A stretch of 64,000 bases of DNA from Maritalea sp049801075 (GCF_049801075.1 NZ_JBNAGG010000005.1:62001-126000); one strand, 5' to 3'; counted from the first letter of the stretch, positions 44,120-53,041 are shown. Made by a program: numbers and translations. The notes: generated by a model not told the origin, from the letters alone.

Positions 44120-44155
44120 AATTTCACCATAATTATGCAAGATAAAGGTGAAATT
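44120..44155. promoter_or_regulatory. Inverted repeat upstream of doeC, candidate AsnC/DoeX operator
   Basis: AATTTCACC (44120-44128) and GGTGAAATT (44147-44155), perfect 9-bp arms around an A+T-rich 18-base centre. It lies between the asnC stop and the doeC start. No T-run, so it is more likely an operator than a terminator. Confidence 0.5.
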
Positions 44156-44162
44156 TTTGGCG

Positions 44163-44639
44163 TTATTCGAGCAATTGGGCGATTGGCGGGACGCCGCCTT
44201 GTTTCACAGGCTTGGTGACAAAATATGTGAAATATCGGGCCAGGCCGATCTTTGCATCCAATAGCTCATCAATCAGTCTTTGATAGGCATCAATATCTTT
44301 GGTGACCACTTGCATGAAATAATCCAAGCCACCGCCAATGGCCCAGCAGGCAATGATTTCATCATAGTTTTTCATGGATTGTTCAAACAATTGAAAGCTC
44401 GCGGCGCGGTGGTTTTCTAACTCAACCGCCACAAAAATAGTGACGCAAGGCGCTACTTTATGCAGAGCGATATCCGCATGATAGGATTGAATAACACCCG
44501 ACTTTTCAAGCCGCTTTAACCGCTCCCAACAAGGGGTGGGTGAAAGATTAATCCGCGCGGCCAAATCTGATTTAGAGATGCGCCCTTCTTGCGACAGCAA
44601 CCGCAAAATCTCGATGTCGCGCGCGTCAAGTTTAATCAT
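44163..44639 (-). CDS. Lrp/AsnC family regulator of ectoine catabolism (AsnC/DoeX)
   Basis: 158 residues. N-terminal helix-turn-helix (LDARDIEILRLLSQEGRISK, LSPTPCWERLKRLEKSG), then a RAM ligand domain (about 68-150). In ectoine clusters an AsnC/DoeX protein binds N-acetyl-diaminobutyrate or diaminobutyrate and activates the operon. Placed between eutC and doeC in the usual order. Confidence 0.88.
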   Translation of the reverse strand: MIKLDARDIEILRLLSQEGRISKSDLAARINLSPTPCWERLKRLEKSGVIQSYHADIALHKVAPCVTIFVAVELENHRAASFQLFEQSMKNYDEIIACWAIGGGLDYFMQVVTKDIDAYQRLIDELLDAKIGLARYFTYFVTKPVKQGGVPPIAQLLE

Positions 44640-44659
44640 ATATCACCCAGTTGTGGCCC

Positions 44660-45658
44660 TTAGCCGGTTTCGATCATCGTGCCGAATTCAAGGCTCTTCG
44701 CCAATTCGAAAGCATGGTTGGCGATAGCCGTATCTTGTGCGCCAGTGCCGGTCAAATCGCAAATTGTGATGGAAGCATCAGTGGTTCTGCTGGCGGCACT
44801 ACCAACAATGATTTCGCCCAGCTCAGGCGGTGTTTTGCCTTTCGGCCAGTTGCCCGTTTCCAACGCAGTACGCAGCTCGCCCATTGTTTCGCACTGACCA
44901 ACACGGTCGCAGACATATATATCCGCTTGCGCAACGATCTCCGGATCCAGCTCGTTTTTGCCCTCTTGGTCCGACCCCATGGCGGTGATGTGCAGGTTGG
45001 GGTGCAACCAGTCTGCATCAATCAAGGGCTCACGTGATGGGGTTGTTGTCGCCACCAATTGAGATTGACGCACCACTTGTTCAGCGCTGTCCGCCACAAC
45101 AGCATCTACATCAATTTCCAATTCAATATCGCGCGCGCAGGCTTCGGCATGGTCGCGATTGCGGCCCCAAACCAGCACTTTTTTGAACGGGCGTTCAACG
45201 TGGGCCGCAATGATTTGCAAACGGGCTTGAACCCCTGTGCCAATCACGCCAGCAATGTCGACTTGTTTTGGGGCCAGATGCCGAGCAGCGACGCCGCCAG
45301 CTGCGGCGGTGCGTAAATCAGTGAGATAGCCATTGTCCAAAAACACGGCGCTGGCCAATCCGGTTTTGGCACTCAACAGCATCATCAGCCCGTTCAGGCT
45401 GGGCAAGCCAAGTTTTGGATTATCAAAAAAGCCCGGCGAAACTTTGATAGCGAAATGATCGAAGCCGGGAATAACTGCGGTTTTCACGTCAACTTCCGCA
45501 TTGGCCTGCGGTAGGTCCATCGACATGATGGGCGGCATGATTACTTCGCCAGACGCTAGCGCCGCAAAAGCCTTTTCCACCAGATCATTCATTGTTCGGC
45601 CCAAAGTTAGATCCCGCTTCAACTCACTTTCTGTAACAATCAAAATCTCGTGCGACAT
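44660..45658 (-). CDS. eutC: Ornithine cyclodeaminase-family protein EutC
   Basis: 332 residues of the OCD/mu-crystallin family: Rossmann motif GVIGTGVQARLQ, FLDNGYLTDLRTAAAGGVAA and ITAMGSDQEGKNELDP. EutC always travels with EutB in hydroxyectoine-use clusters, where the pair is thought to convert 5-hydroxyectoine toward ectoine. The order eutB-(flavin reductase)-eutC is kept here with one insertion. Confidence 0.87.
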   Translation of the reverse strand: MSHEILIVTESELKRDLTLGRTMNDLVEKAFAALASGEVIMPPIMSMDLPQANAEVDVKTAVIPGFDHFAIKVSPGFFDNPKLGLPSLNGLMMLLSAKTGLASAVFLDNGYLTDLRTAAAGGVAARHLAPKQVDIAGVIGTGVQARLQIIAAHVERPFKKVLVWGRNRDHAEACARDIELEIDVDAVVADSAEQVVRQSQLVATTTPSREPLIDADWLHPNLHITAMGSDQEGKNELDPEIVAQADIYVCDRVGQCETMGELRTALETGNWPKGKTPPELGEIIVGSAASRTTDASITICDLTGTGAQDTAIANHAFELAKSLEFGTMIETG

Positions 45659-45668
45659 CGCCGCCTCC

Positions 45669-46235
45669 TTATGATGCAGTTAAGCGTTTGGCCAATGCTT
45701 CAACGTTCTGCAGCGCAGTTGGGTGCACTTGAATATCGCCCGGCTCACGCACGCCACATGCACGCACCAAATGACGTTCGTTCAAGCCCAACTTGTCCAA
45801 GCCCGGGCCGTATTGTTCGAGCAAGGCATCATAGCGCTCTTCGCCCTCGCCTTGGGTTTGCAGCAACACCAAATGCTTGCCTTTTGGCAATATGGATGGT
45901 TCCGGATTGGTGAGATAATCGCTTTTCAAAAAACCGAAAAACCGATCCAGTGCCCCTTTGAGCAGACCGGACATGTTGCAGAAATAGATCGGCGTGGTCA
46001 GCACAATAATATCGGCCTGAACAATATCATTTAGCGCCGGAGACAATTGGTCTTGATGATCGTCTGCCACCTCACCGAAAGGCGAAAACTCAAGATCACG
46101 CAACGCATAATCATGCAGCTCAGCATGGGCCTCAATTGCGGTTTCGCAAAAGCGATCTGCCAATTGGTCGCTGTTTCCGCTTGCACGCGGGCTGCCGCGC
46201 AACACCACGATTGAACATGGCTTATGTCCGGACAT
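45669..46235 (-). CDS. NADPH-dependent FMN reductase/flavodoxin-family protein
   Basis: 188 residues from ATG 46235 (GAGGGAA upstream), overlapping the end of eutB by 14 bases. The FMN loop is LRGSPRASGNSDQLAD; TTPIYFCNMSGLLKGALDRF is the usual second flavin contact. It is inserted between eutB and eutC. It may regenerate reduced flavin for an oxidative step; no partner monooxygenase is seen nearby. Confidence 0.85.
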   Translation of the reverse strand: MSGHKPCSIVVLRGSPRASGNSDQLADRFCETAIEAHAELHDYALRDLEFSPFGEVADDHQDQLSPALNDIVQADIIVLTTPIYFCNMSGLLKGALDRFFGFLKSDYLTNPEPSILPKGKHLVLLQTQGEGEERYDALLEQYGPGLDKLGLNERHLVRACGVREPGDIQVHPTALQNVEALAKRLTAS

Positions 46236-47226
46236 AAGAAGTTCCCTCAATCAGATAATCGCCTAGTTGTACATTTTGGCCCGAAATGATCTGCGTAAAC
46301 AAATTCATATCCAAATTTCGACCTGTAATGACAGTGGCCAATGGCCCCCTTGGCGTAAATTTGCCCGCCAACATGGCAGCGATACCCACGACGCAAGCGC
46401 CTTCCGCGACAATGCGATCTTCGTAATAAAGGCATTGCATCGCGCGATATATTTCTTCTTCAGTGACCAGAATGGTTTCGTCCAACAAATCCCGGCACAG
46501 TGCAAATGAAAGCTCATTATCCATGCCAATGCCACCGCCCAAACTGTCGGCCAGGCTTGGCACTTCAACCACATCCACAGGATGGCCTGCCTTGATGGAT
46601 TCGTGCATTGCCGCCCCCCGATCCATGGAAATGCCAACCAAACGAATACTGGGCTTAATGGCTTTGGCCGCCAAGGCAATTCCGCCTGCAAGCCCGCCAC
46701 CTGAAAGGGGCACCAACAATGTTTCAATGTCTGGCCGTGCCGCCAAGATTTCTAGCCCGATTGTTCCTTGGCCTGCGATCACATGCGCATCGTCAAAAGG
46801 AGAGATTTCAACCAGCCCCTCTTCGGCGCAAAGCCGCCGACTTTCGGCCATGGCATCGTCCTGACTGCGACCCTTAACCCACACTTCGCCACCGATTTGC
46901 TGAATGCCTTCAACCTTGGTTTTCGGCACCAGCTCGGACATACAAATCACAGCGCGCAGACCTTTTAGCCGCGCCGCATAGGCGACGCCGCGGCCATGAT
47001 TGCCTGTTGAACAGCAGGTCACCCCCTTGATGCCCTCGGGCAGGTTCATCACGGCGTTGATGGCCCCACGCAATTTGAACGCCCCAATTGGCTGCATGTT
47101 TTCCAGTTTCAGCCAAATGTCGTGACCAAACTTATCTGACAAAAAAGGTGACGGCACCAAAGGGGTATGATCCGCATGACCTTTGATCAGGTTCTGCGCT
47201 GAAAAAATGTCAGCTAAATCAAGCAT
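46222..47226 (-). CDS. eutB: Threonine dehydratase-like PLP enzyme EutB
   Basis: 334 residues, a type II fold PLP enzyme. Schiff-base lysine in PIGAFKLRGAINAV, STGNHGRGVAYAAR, and the phosphate loop LSGGGLAGGI. EutB proteins look like threonine ammonia-lyases without the regulatory ACT domain and are part of hydroxyectoine use. It opens the minus arm of the locus and is divergent from doeA. Plain threonine/serine dehydratase is the alternative. Confidence 0.85.
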   Translation of the reverse strand: MLDLADIFSAQNLIKGHADHTPLVPSPFLSDKFGHDIWLKLENMQPIGAFKLRGAINAVMNLPEGIKGVTCCSTGNHGRGVAYAARLKGLRAVICMSELVPKTKVEGIQQIGGEVWVKGRSQDDAMAESRRLCAEEGLVEISPFDDAHVIAGQGTIGLEILAARPDIETLLVPLSGGGLAGGIALAAKAIKPSIRLVGISMDRGAAMHESIKAGHPVDVVEVPSLADSLGGGIGMDNELSFALCRDLLDETILVTEEEIYRAMQCLYYEDRIVAEGACVVGIAAMLAGKFTPRGPLATVITGRNLDMNLFTQIISGQNVQLGDYLIEGTSYVRT

Positions 47227-47273
47227 GAGGCCTCCCCATTTTGCCGGATGTAATAACCATCCATTTGTTTGTT

Positions 47274-47376
47274 GTGTACATCATGCGCAACAATAGCGAC
47301 CTGTCAACGTAAGCGGCCTGATAAATCTTGGATTTTTTTGTTGACGAAACATCAATTTTGAACTGATGTATACATC
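47274..47376. promoter_or_regulatory. Operator region between eutB and doeA
   Basis: A perfect palindrome GATGTATACATC (47365-47376) sits 24 bases before doeA, and a related half, GTGTACATC (47274-47282), 47 bases before eutB. Both share the GATGTA-TACA type core. FCD-type GntR regulators bind sequences of this kind, and such a regulator is encoded two genes downstream of doeA. Binding is inferred. Confidence 0.55.
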
Positions 47377-47400
47377 TTCGCGATTTGAGGGGCGCTATAT

Positions 47401-48585
47401 ATGACGAACAAAAACCTACCCTTTTCTCAACAGGAATATGAACGTCGGCTAGAGAAGGTTCGCCGTTCAATGGAAAACTTTGAGATTGACGTGCTGTTTA
47501 TTGAAGACCCATCCAATATGGGATGGTTGACCGGCTATGATGGCTGGTCGTTTTATGTGCACCAAGGCGTTTTGGTTTTTATGGATGAAGATCCTATTTG
47601 GTGGGGACGTTTTCAGGATACCAATGGCGCGCTGCGCACCGTGTGGATGGATGATGATCGCATCACCTATTATCCCGACCATTATGTTCAATCGACGCTT
47701 TGCCACCCTATGGAAATGTTGGCTGCTATGATCCGCGACCGCGGCTTGGGCAATCAACGCATTGGGGTGGAGTTGGAGAACTATTACTTCTCCGCCAAAG
47801 CCTATTTGACGCTTACCCACGAATTGCCAGACGCCGTTTTTGTGGATGCAACCAGCCTCGTGAACTGGCAGCGTTTGGTGAAAAGCGATGATGAAATCGC
47901 CTATATGCGCAAGGCCGCCCGCATTTCAGAAAAAATTATTGATGGCATTGTGGAACGCGTGGAACCCGGCGTCCGCAAAAGTGATATTGTGGGCCAAATT
48001 TATGCTGATGCCATTTCAGGCATTGACGATGATTGGGGGGATTATCCTGCCATCGTGCCAATGTTGCCCAGCGGCTCTGACGCAGCAGCCCCCCACCTCA
48101 CATGGGATGGGCGCATTTTTGATGCGGATACGCCGACTTTCTTTGAAATCTCGGGTTGCTTCCGTCGTTATCATGCCCCGCTTTGCCGCACCGTGCATTT
48201 GGGCAAGCCGCCACAATATTTACTGGATGCCGAAAAAGCGCTAGTGGAAGGCTTAGAGGCGGGTCTCGAAGCCGCTGTACCCGGCGCGCGCGCGAAAGAC
48301 ATTGCCCGCGCTTTGGCCATTCCGCTTGAACGTGCCGGGATTTACCGCGCGTCGCGAGCGGGCTATCCCATCGGCATTTCCTATCCGCCAGACTGGGGCG
48401 AGCGCACAGTTTCTATTCGCCTTGAAGATCGTACAATTCTGCAACCAGGCATGACGTTCCACTTCATGCCGGGCATTTGGGAAAATGATTGGGGCTTGGA
48501 AATTACCGAGAGCATCTTGATTAAGGACAAAGGCCCAGCGGAAACGTTGTGCAATCGCCCACGCAAACTCTATGTGAAGGACTAA
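47401..48585 (+). CDS. doeA: Ectoine hydrolase (M24 peptidase family)
   Basis: 394 residues, the usual length of DoeA/EutD. A creatinase-type N-terminal domain (about 1-160) precedes an M24 'pita-bread' domain with YPAIVPMLPSGSDAAAPHLT, FFEISGCFRRYHAPLCRTVH and WENDWGLEITESILI, all characteristic of DoeA. It opens the ectoine ring to N-acetyl-L-2,4-diaminobutyrate. Several metal ligands of classical M24 peptidases are replaced, as is usual in this group. Its TAA overlaps the ATG of the deacetylase gene. Confidence 0.93.
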   Translation: MTNKNLPFSQQEYERRLEKVRRSMENFEIDVLFIEDPSNMGWLTGYDGWSFYVHQGVLVFMDEDPIWWGRFQDTNGALRTVWMDDDRITYYPDHYVQSTLCHPMEMLAAMIRDRGLGNQRIGVELENYYFSAKAYLTLTHELPDAVFVDATSLVNWQRLVKSDDEIAYMRKAARISEKIIDGIVERVEPGVRKSDIVGQIYADAISGIDDDWGDYPAIVPMLPSGSDAAAPHLTWDGRIFDADTPTFFEISGCFRRYHAPLCRTVHLGKPPQYLLDAEKALVEGLEAGLEAAVPGARAKDIARALAIPLERAGIYRASRAGYPIGISYPPDWGERTVSIRLEDRTILQPGMTFHFMPGIWENDWGLEITESILIKDKGPAETLCNRPRKLYVKD

Positions 48586-49742
48586 TGCTGGAGCGTACTG
48601 AAGATATTTTGCGCCAATTGATTGCCTATCCGACCATTTCGGCGGATAGCAATTTGGAGCTGATCCAATATGCAGCGAATTTGCTGGAAGATGTTGGCGC
48701 AAAAATTGAATTGCACCACGATGCCGATCGGAACAAGGCCAATATATTTGCAACCATAGGGCCAGACATTGGCGGCGGCATTTTGCTTTCCGGCCATAGT
48801 GATGTTGTGCCCGTGGCCGACCAAACATGGCGCACTGATCCTTTCACTTTAGAAAAGGATGATGGCAAGCTTTATGGTCGGGGCACTTGCGACATGAAGG
48901 GTTTTATTGCGGCCACGCTGGCCATGGCGCCAACATTTGCCGCCAAGGAATTAAAGCGGCCCGTGCATTTTGTGTTCACCTATGACGAAGAAGTGGGCTG
49001 TTTGGGCGCACGTGACCTGGTCGAGATTTTAAAGCATCGCCCACACTTGCCTGCGGCTGCGATTGTAGGCGAACCCACTGATATGAAAATCGTGGAAGGC
49101 CATAAGGGCTGCTGCGAATATAGCGTTTATTTTGAAGGCCGTGCGGGGCATGGTTCTCTGCCTGACGCAGGGGTGAATGCCGCTGAATATGCCACGCGTT
49201 ATGTCAGCAAATTGCTCGAGCTGCGCGAGGCATTGAAAAAACGCGCGCCCAAGAACAGTCCGTTTGATCCGCCTTGGACCACCATCAATGTGGGCCGCAT
49301 TGAGGGCGGCACGGCCCATAATGTGATTTGCAACCACACAGAAGTGGATTGGGAAATGCGACCCATTGCGCAAGATGATGCCGATTGGGTCAATGGCATT
49401 TTGGACACGTTTTGCAACGAGGATTTGCTGCCCGACATGCGACGCGTTTGGCCAGACTCCAACATCACAACGCGCACCATTGGTGAAGTGATCGGGCTCA
49501 CACCGATGCAATCCAACGAGGCGCGGGAAATTGTTGCGGCACTAACGGGGCAAAATGATAGCCATTTTGTTTCTTTCGGTACAGAAGCCGGGCTGTTTCA
49601 GGATTTGGGCATTGCCACCATTGTGTGCGGCCCCGGCTCCATCGATCAAGCCCATAAGGCGGATGAATTTGTTGAGATTGGCCAATTGCAGAATTGCTTG
49701 ACCATGCTTGAAAAGCTCGCCCACTCCATGCAAGCACGCTAG
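48585..49742 (+). CDS. doeB2: M20-family N-acetyl-diaminobutyrate deacetylase (DoeB2/ArgE-like)
   Basis: 385 residues. Zinc-site motifs are LLSGHSDVVPV, YGRGTCDMKGF and TYDEEVGCLGA, with a dimerisation domain at about 175-285 and a final GPGSIDQAHKADEFVE. This is the acetylornithine deacetylase fold. Translational coupling to doeA (TAATG) indicates that it removes the acetyl group from N-acetyl-diaminobutyrate. The classical DoeB/EutE is an unrelated AstE-like enzyme; the M20 type takes its place here. Confidence 0.82.
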   Translation: MLERTEDILRQLIAYPTISADSNLELIQYAANLLEDVGAKIELHHDADRNKANIFATIGPDIGGGILLSGHSDVVPVADQTWRTDPFTLEKDDGKLYGRGTCDMKGFIAATLAMAPTFAAKELKRPVHFVFTYDEEVGCLGARDLVEILKHRPHLPAAAIVGEPTDMKIVEGHKGCCEYSVYFEGRAGHGSLPDAGVNAAEYATRYVSKLLELREALKKRAPKNSPFDPPWTTINVGRIEGGTAHNVICNHTEVDWEMRPIAQDDADWVNGILDTFCNEDLLPDMRRVWPDSNITTRTIGEVIGLTPMQSNEAREIVAALTGQNDSHFVSFGTEAGLFQDLGIATIVCGPGSIDQAHKADEFVEIGQLQNCLTMLEKLAHSMQAR

Positions 49743-49751
49743 GGCCACATC

Positions 49752-50459
49752 ATGGATCACGACATCAGCCTTTTGCATGCCAGTGAACCAGAAAGCAACG
49801 AAAGTGCAGCTGGGCGGCGCTTTCGCGAATTGCATGATCAAATTCGTTCGCGCATCTCGCTGCTCGACTATCCGCCCGGCATGCGCTTGAGCGAGGGCGA
49901 GTTGGCCGATGAATTTGGCGTAAGCCGCACACCCTTGCGACGCGTGCTGTGGCAGTTGCAAGCCGAAGGGCTTTTGAAATCTGTGCAGGGGGTTGGCACC
50001 CTTGTGACTGATATTGATATTGGAGAGCTTTATCAGGTTTATCAATTGCGGATGGAGCTTTCGCCACTGCTCTCACGCTTATCGCCTCGCCCCGTGACTG
50101 CGGATGACATTGAGCGCTTTGAACTTCTTTACAACAACTGCATTGCCCTTGTGGATGAGCCAAGCGCACGCGGTTATTCGATCATCAATATTGCCACCTT
50201 CCACGCCCTTGCGGACATGACCACCAATGAACCGCTGCGCGACACCATGGAACGGCTGTTTTATCAAACAGCCCGCATTTGGCTGAAGTCTTTAACCGAC
50301 CAAGATGTGCGGCGGGAGTGCAAAAGTCTTAGCCGCGAGATTCGCGACTACCGCGATGCGGTGCGGTTAGGCGATCTGGATGCATTGGGACATATTTGGC
50401 GGGCGCACACATCGTCCAGCATGACGCGCCTCAGGCTAAAGCAGCCCGAAGGCGGCTGA
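49752..50459 (+). CDS. GntR family regulator, FCD domain
   Basis: 235 residues. The winged helix is at about 20-85 (LSEGELADEFGVSRTPLRRV, LLKSVQGVGTLVTDID) and an all-helical FCD ligand domain at about 90-225. FCD regulators bind small organic acids, often with a metal. It follows the deacetylase gene by 9 bases and probably controls both arms through the palindromes before doeA. Ectoine clusters more often carry the MocR-type EnuR, so this is a different control. Confidence 0.9.
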   Translation: MDHDISLLHASEPESNESAAGRRFRELHDQIRSRISLLDYPPGMRLSEGELADEFGVSRTPLRRVLWQLQAEGLLKSVQGVGTLVTDIDIGELYQVYQLRMELSPLLSRLSPRPVTADDIERFELLYNNCIALVDEPSARGYSIINIATFHALADMTTNEPLRDTMERLFYQTARIWLKSLTDQDVRRECKSLSREIRDYRDAVRLGDLDALGHIWRAHTSSSMTRLRLKQPEGG

Positions 50460-50656
50460 GCCACGGCCATTCGCCGATTTTCGCCCCTGATTGAACACTG
50501 TGCATTTTTGAGTTTGCGGACAGTTAATTATTGGGCATTTTTGCAATGACCGCTGGGAGAAAAGCAGCGCCAAGCATTGACCTTTTGCCAAAGAACGGGC
50601 CAAAACAGCTAAAAACAAAAAAATACCATAACAATAAACATCTCTGGGATAGATCA

Positions 50657-51694
50657 ATGAAACTCACACCCCTTGACGCGCCGGGTTATGAAAAGGTCGT
50701 TTATGCGGAGGACGAGGCCAGCGGCCTGAAATCCATCATCGCTGTGCACAGCACAAAATTAGGCCCTGCGGCGGGCGGTTGTCGTATGTTTGCCTACCCC
50801 GACCTCGATGCAGCAAAAACGGATGCACTGCGCCTTGCGCGAGGCATGACCTATAAGAACGCCGCGGCATCACTGCCACTTGGCGGCGGCAAATCGGTGA
50901 TTATTGCTGATCCGCATAAAGACAAAACGCCTGAACTGATGCAGGCATTTGGTCGTTTCGTGGAAAGCTTTGAGGGGATGTACACCACTGCAGAAGATGT
51001 GGGCATCAGCGTTGAAGATATTGAGGAAGCGGCGAAGTTCACAAGCCACGCAGCGGGCCTGACCAAGGGCGAATATGCCTCTGGCGACCCCTCGCCGGTG
51101 ACCGCGCGTGGCGTCTATCTGTCGTGCATGGCTGCGCTCAAGCACGCCTTTGGCAACGACCGCATTGAAGGCAAAACTGTCGCCTTGCAGGGCCTTGGCC
51201 ATGTGGGCATGTATCTCGCTGAGCATTTGCACGAAGCCGGGGCAAGCCTGGTGGTGACGGACATTGACGCCCATGCAGTGGCGCAAGCGCGGCAAAAATT
51301 CAGTGCGCGGTCTGTGGCGCCAAATGATATTTACGATGTGGATGCGGATATTTTTGCCCCCTGTGCGATGGGGGCGATTTTGAATGCAGACACCATTGAC
51401 CGGCTGAAAGTCAAACTGGTTTGCGGCGCGGCCAACAATCAATTGGCTGACGATGCAGCGGGCGATGCACTTTTGGCAAAAGGCATCGTTTATGCGCCGG
51501 ACTATGTGGTCAATGGCGGTGGCATCATCAATGTTTCAGCCGAAATATTGAAAATCACGGATCAGAAATGGGTGGATCAAAAGGTGGAATTGTTGGCGGT
51601 AACCACCGACAAGATTTTGACCAAAGCCAAAGCGCTCAACGCCTCGCCCCATAAAGTGGCAGATCAATTTGTCGATGAGATTTTGGCGCAATAG
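50657..51694 (+). CDS. Leucine dehydrogenase-family amino acid dehydrogenase
   Basis: 345 residues from ATG 50657. The Glu/Leu/Phe/Val dehydrogenase fold shows GPAAGGCRMFAYPD, catalytic lysine in SLPLGGGKSVIIADP, and the NAD site VALQGLGHVGMYLAEHL. It deaminates branched-chain or related amino acids with NAD. An upstream in-frame start at 50531 adds a low-complexity basic leader and is rejected. It ends the plus arm; a link to diaminobutyrate or aspartate nitrogen release is possible but not shown. Confidence 0.87.
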   Translation: MKLTPLDAPGYEKVVYAEDEASGLKSIIAVHSTKLGPAAGGCRMFAYPDLDAAKTDALRLARGMTYKNAAASLPLGGGKSVIIADPHKDKTPELMQAFGRFVESFEGMYTTAEDVGISVEDIEEAAKFTSHAAGLTKGEYASGDPSPVTARGVYLSCMAALKHAFGNDRIEGKTVALQGLGHVGMYLAEHLHEAGASLVVTDIDAHAVAQARQKFSARSVAPNDIYDVDADIFAPCAMGAILNADTIDRLKVKLVCGAANNQLADDAAGDALLAKGIVYAPDYVVNGGGIINVSAEILKITDQKWVDQKVELLAVTTDKILTKAKALNASPHKVADQFVDEILAQ

Positions 51695-51700
51695 CCAATA

Positions 51701-51732
51701 AAAAGGGAGCCTTTGAGCTCCCTTTTCTTTTT
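51701..51732. terminator. Strong intrinsic terminator
   Basis: AAAAGGGAGC (51701-51710), loop CTTTGA, GCTCCCTTTT (51717-51726), then CTTTTTG. The A and T flanks make it usable in both directions, for the dehydrogenase (+) and mscL (-). Confidence 0.9.
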
Positions 51733-51742
51733 GTGATACGGC

Positions 51743-52168
51743 CTATTTTTTGGCCAGCAAATCGCGAATTTCGGTCAACAAAGTTTCTTCTTTTGTTGGT
51801 GAAGGCGGCGCAGAAGGCTTTTCTTCTTCCTTCCGGCGCATCGAATTGATGCCTTTCACAACAAGGAACAAAACCCAAGCTACGATCAAAAATTTCACCA
51901 CGGCATTGACGAACAAGCCGATGTTCAAGGTCGCCACGCCAAGCTCTTTGGCTTGGGCGACAGAGGCAATGGTTTCGCCACCTGTATCAGACAAAACGAT
52001 AAACCAGTTTGAAAAGTCTAGGCCGCCCAGCAACAGACCGATCAAAGGCATAAAAACATCGTCCACCAAGGATGAAACGATGGCACCAAATGCGGCGCCG
52101 ATGATCACACCAATTGCCAATTCAACCATATTGCCTTTGATCGCAAAGGACTTAAATTCTTTGAGCAT
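51743..52168 (-). CDS. mscL: Large-conductance mechanosensitive channel
   Basis: 141 residues from ATG 52168 (AAGGGGAAG upstream). Helix 1 GNMVELAIGVIIGAAFGAIV with the gating glycines, helix 2 AVVKFLIVAWVLFLVVKG, and a charged C-terminal helix bundle. It releases solutes on sudden osmotic downshift, which suits a cell that handles compatible solutes such as ectoine. Confidence 0.97.
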   Translation of the reverse strand: MLKEFKSFAIKGNMVELAIGVIIGAAFGAIVSSLVDDVFMPLIGLLLGGLDFSNWFIVLSDTGGETIASVAQAKELGVATLNIGLFVNAVVKFLIVAWVLFLVVKGINSMRRKEEEKPSAPPSPTKEETLLTEIRDLLAKK

Positions 52169-52415
52169 AGTCTTCCCCTTATCAGCCCACATATGCCGAC
52201 ATTGGCAGTGTTCTCAACAACGACCAGCGTCAGCCACATTTTTACTTTAAGAAAGAATTAACCAAAGGCAAGTGAATTGATTGAGGGGAATACCAAGCAA
52301 AGGGACCCCGCGCGCGCCATGGAAAAGTCGTAAAGAATTGTTCAAATGGACTTTGCCTTGAAGCGATGGTGTGGCACAAGATAATAAAATACTCGAGAAA
52401 AGCTAGGCTATTTGC

Positions 52416-53030
52416 ATGACCATTCGTTTGCATAAGGGCGATCTTCCCCACCTCAATGACTATGGAAAATCTGTTGCGATTGACACCGAGACCATGGGAC
52501 TGAACCCCATGCGGGACCGGTTGTGCGTGGTGCAGCTTTCCCCCGGTGATGGGACAGCGGATGTGGTGCAAATTGAGCAAGGCCAAACCGAAGCCCCTAA
52601 TTTGCAAAAGCTTTTGGCTGATGAAAATGTCACCAAGCTCTTTCATTTTGCCCGCTTTGATGTTGCGGCACTTCAAAACGCCTTTGGCACGGTGACCAAG
52701 CCGGTTTATTGCAGCAAAATTGCCTCGAAATTGGTGCGCACTTATACGGACCGCCATGGCTTGAAAGACCTTTGCCGCGAACTGCTGGGCGTGGATCTAT
52801 CCAAGCAACAGCAAAGCTCTGATTGGGGTGCCGATGATTTGAGCAGCGCGCAATTGGAATATGCCGCAAGCGACGTTCTTTATTTACACGATTTGAAGCG
52901 CCATCTGGATCGCATGTTGAAACGCGAAGGCCGGATGGAATTGGCGCAAGCCTGTTTTGACTTCTTGCCGCGCCGCGCCGAGCTGGATTTGAAGGGCTGG
53001 GCCGAAACCGACATTTTTGCCCATAGCTAG
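52416..53030 (+). CDS. rnd: Ribonuclease D, short form
   Basis: 204 residues with a single DEDDy exonuclease domain: AIDTETMGLNP (DxE), FHFARFDVAAL (D), and EYAASDVLYLHDL (YxxxD). The HRDC domains of enterobacterial RNase D are absent, as is common in alphaproteobacteria. It trims 3' ends of tRNA and other stable RNA. It lies 11 bases before lptC. Confidence 0.93.
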   Translation: MTIRLHKGDLPHLNDYGKSVAIDTETMGLNPMRDRLCVVQLSPGDGTADVVQIEQGQTEAPNLQKLLADENVTKLFHFARFDVAALQNAFGTVTKPVYCSKIASKLVRTYTDRHGLKDLCRELLGVDLSKQQQSSDWGADDLSSAQLEYAASDVLYLHDLKRHLDRMLKREGRMELAQACFDFLPRRAELDLKGWAETDIFAHS

Positions 53031-53041
53031 AGGCTCGTTGA

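Noticed and set aside
44120..44155. Terminator for asnC
   Set aside because: A+T-rich stem with an 18-base loop and no T-run beyond the stem on the minus strand; better explained as an operator.
48585..49742. Arginine-biosynthetic acetylornithine deacetylase (argE)
   Set aside because: The M20 fold fits argE, but TAATG coupling to doeA and the surrounding eut/doe genes make the diaminobutyrate role far more likely.
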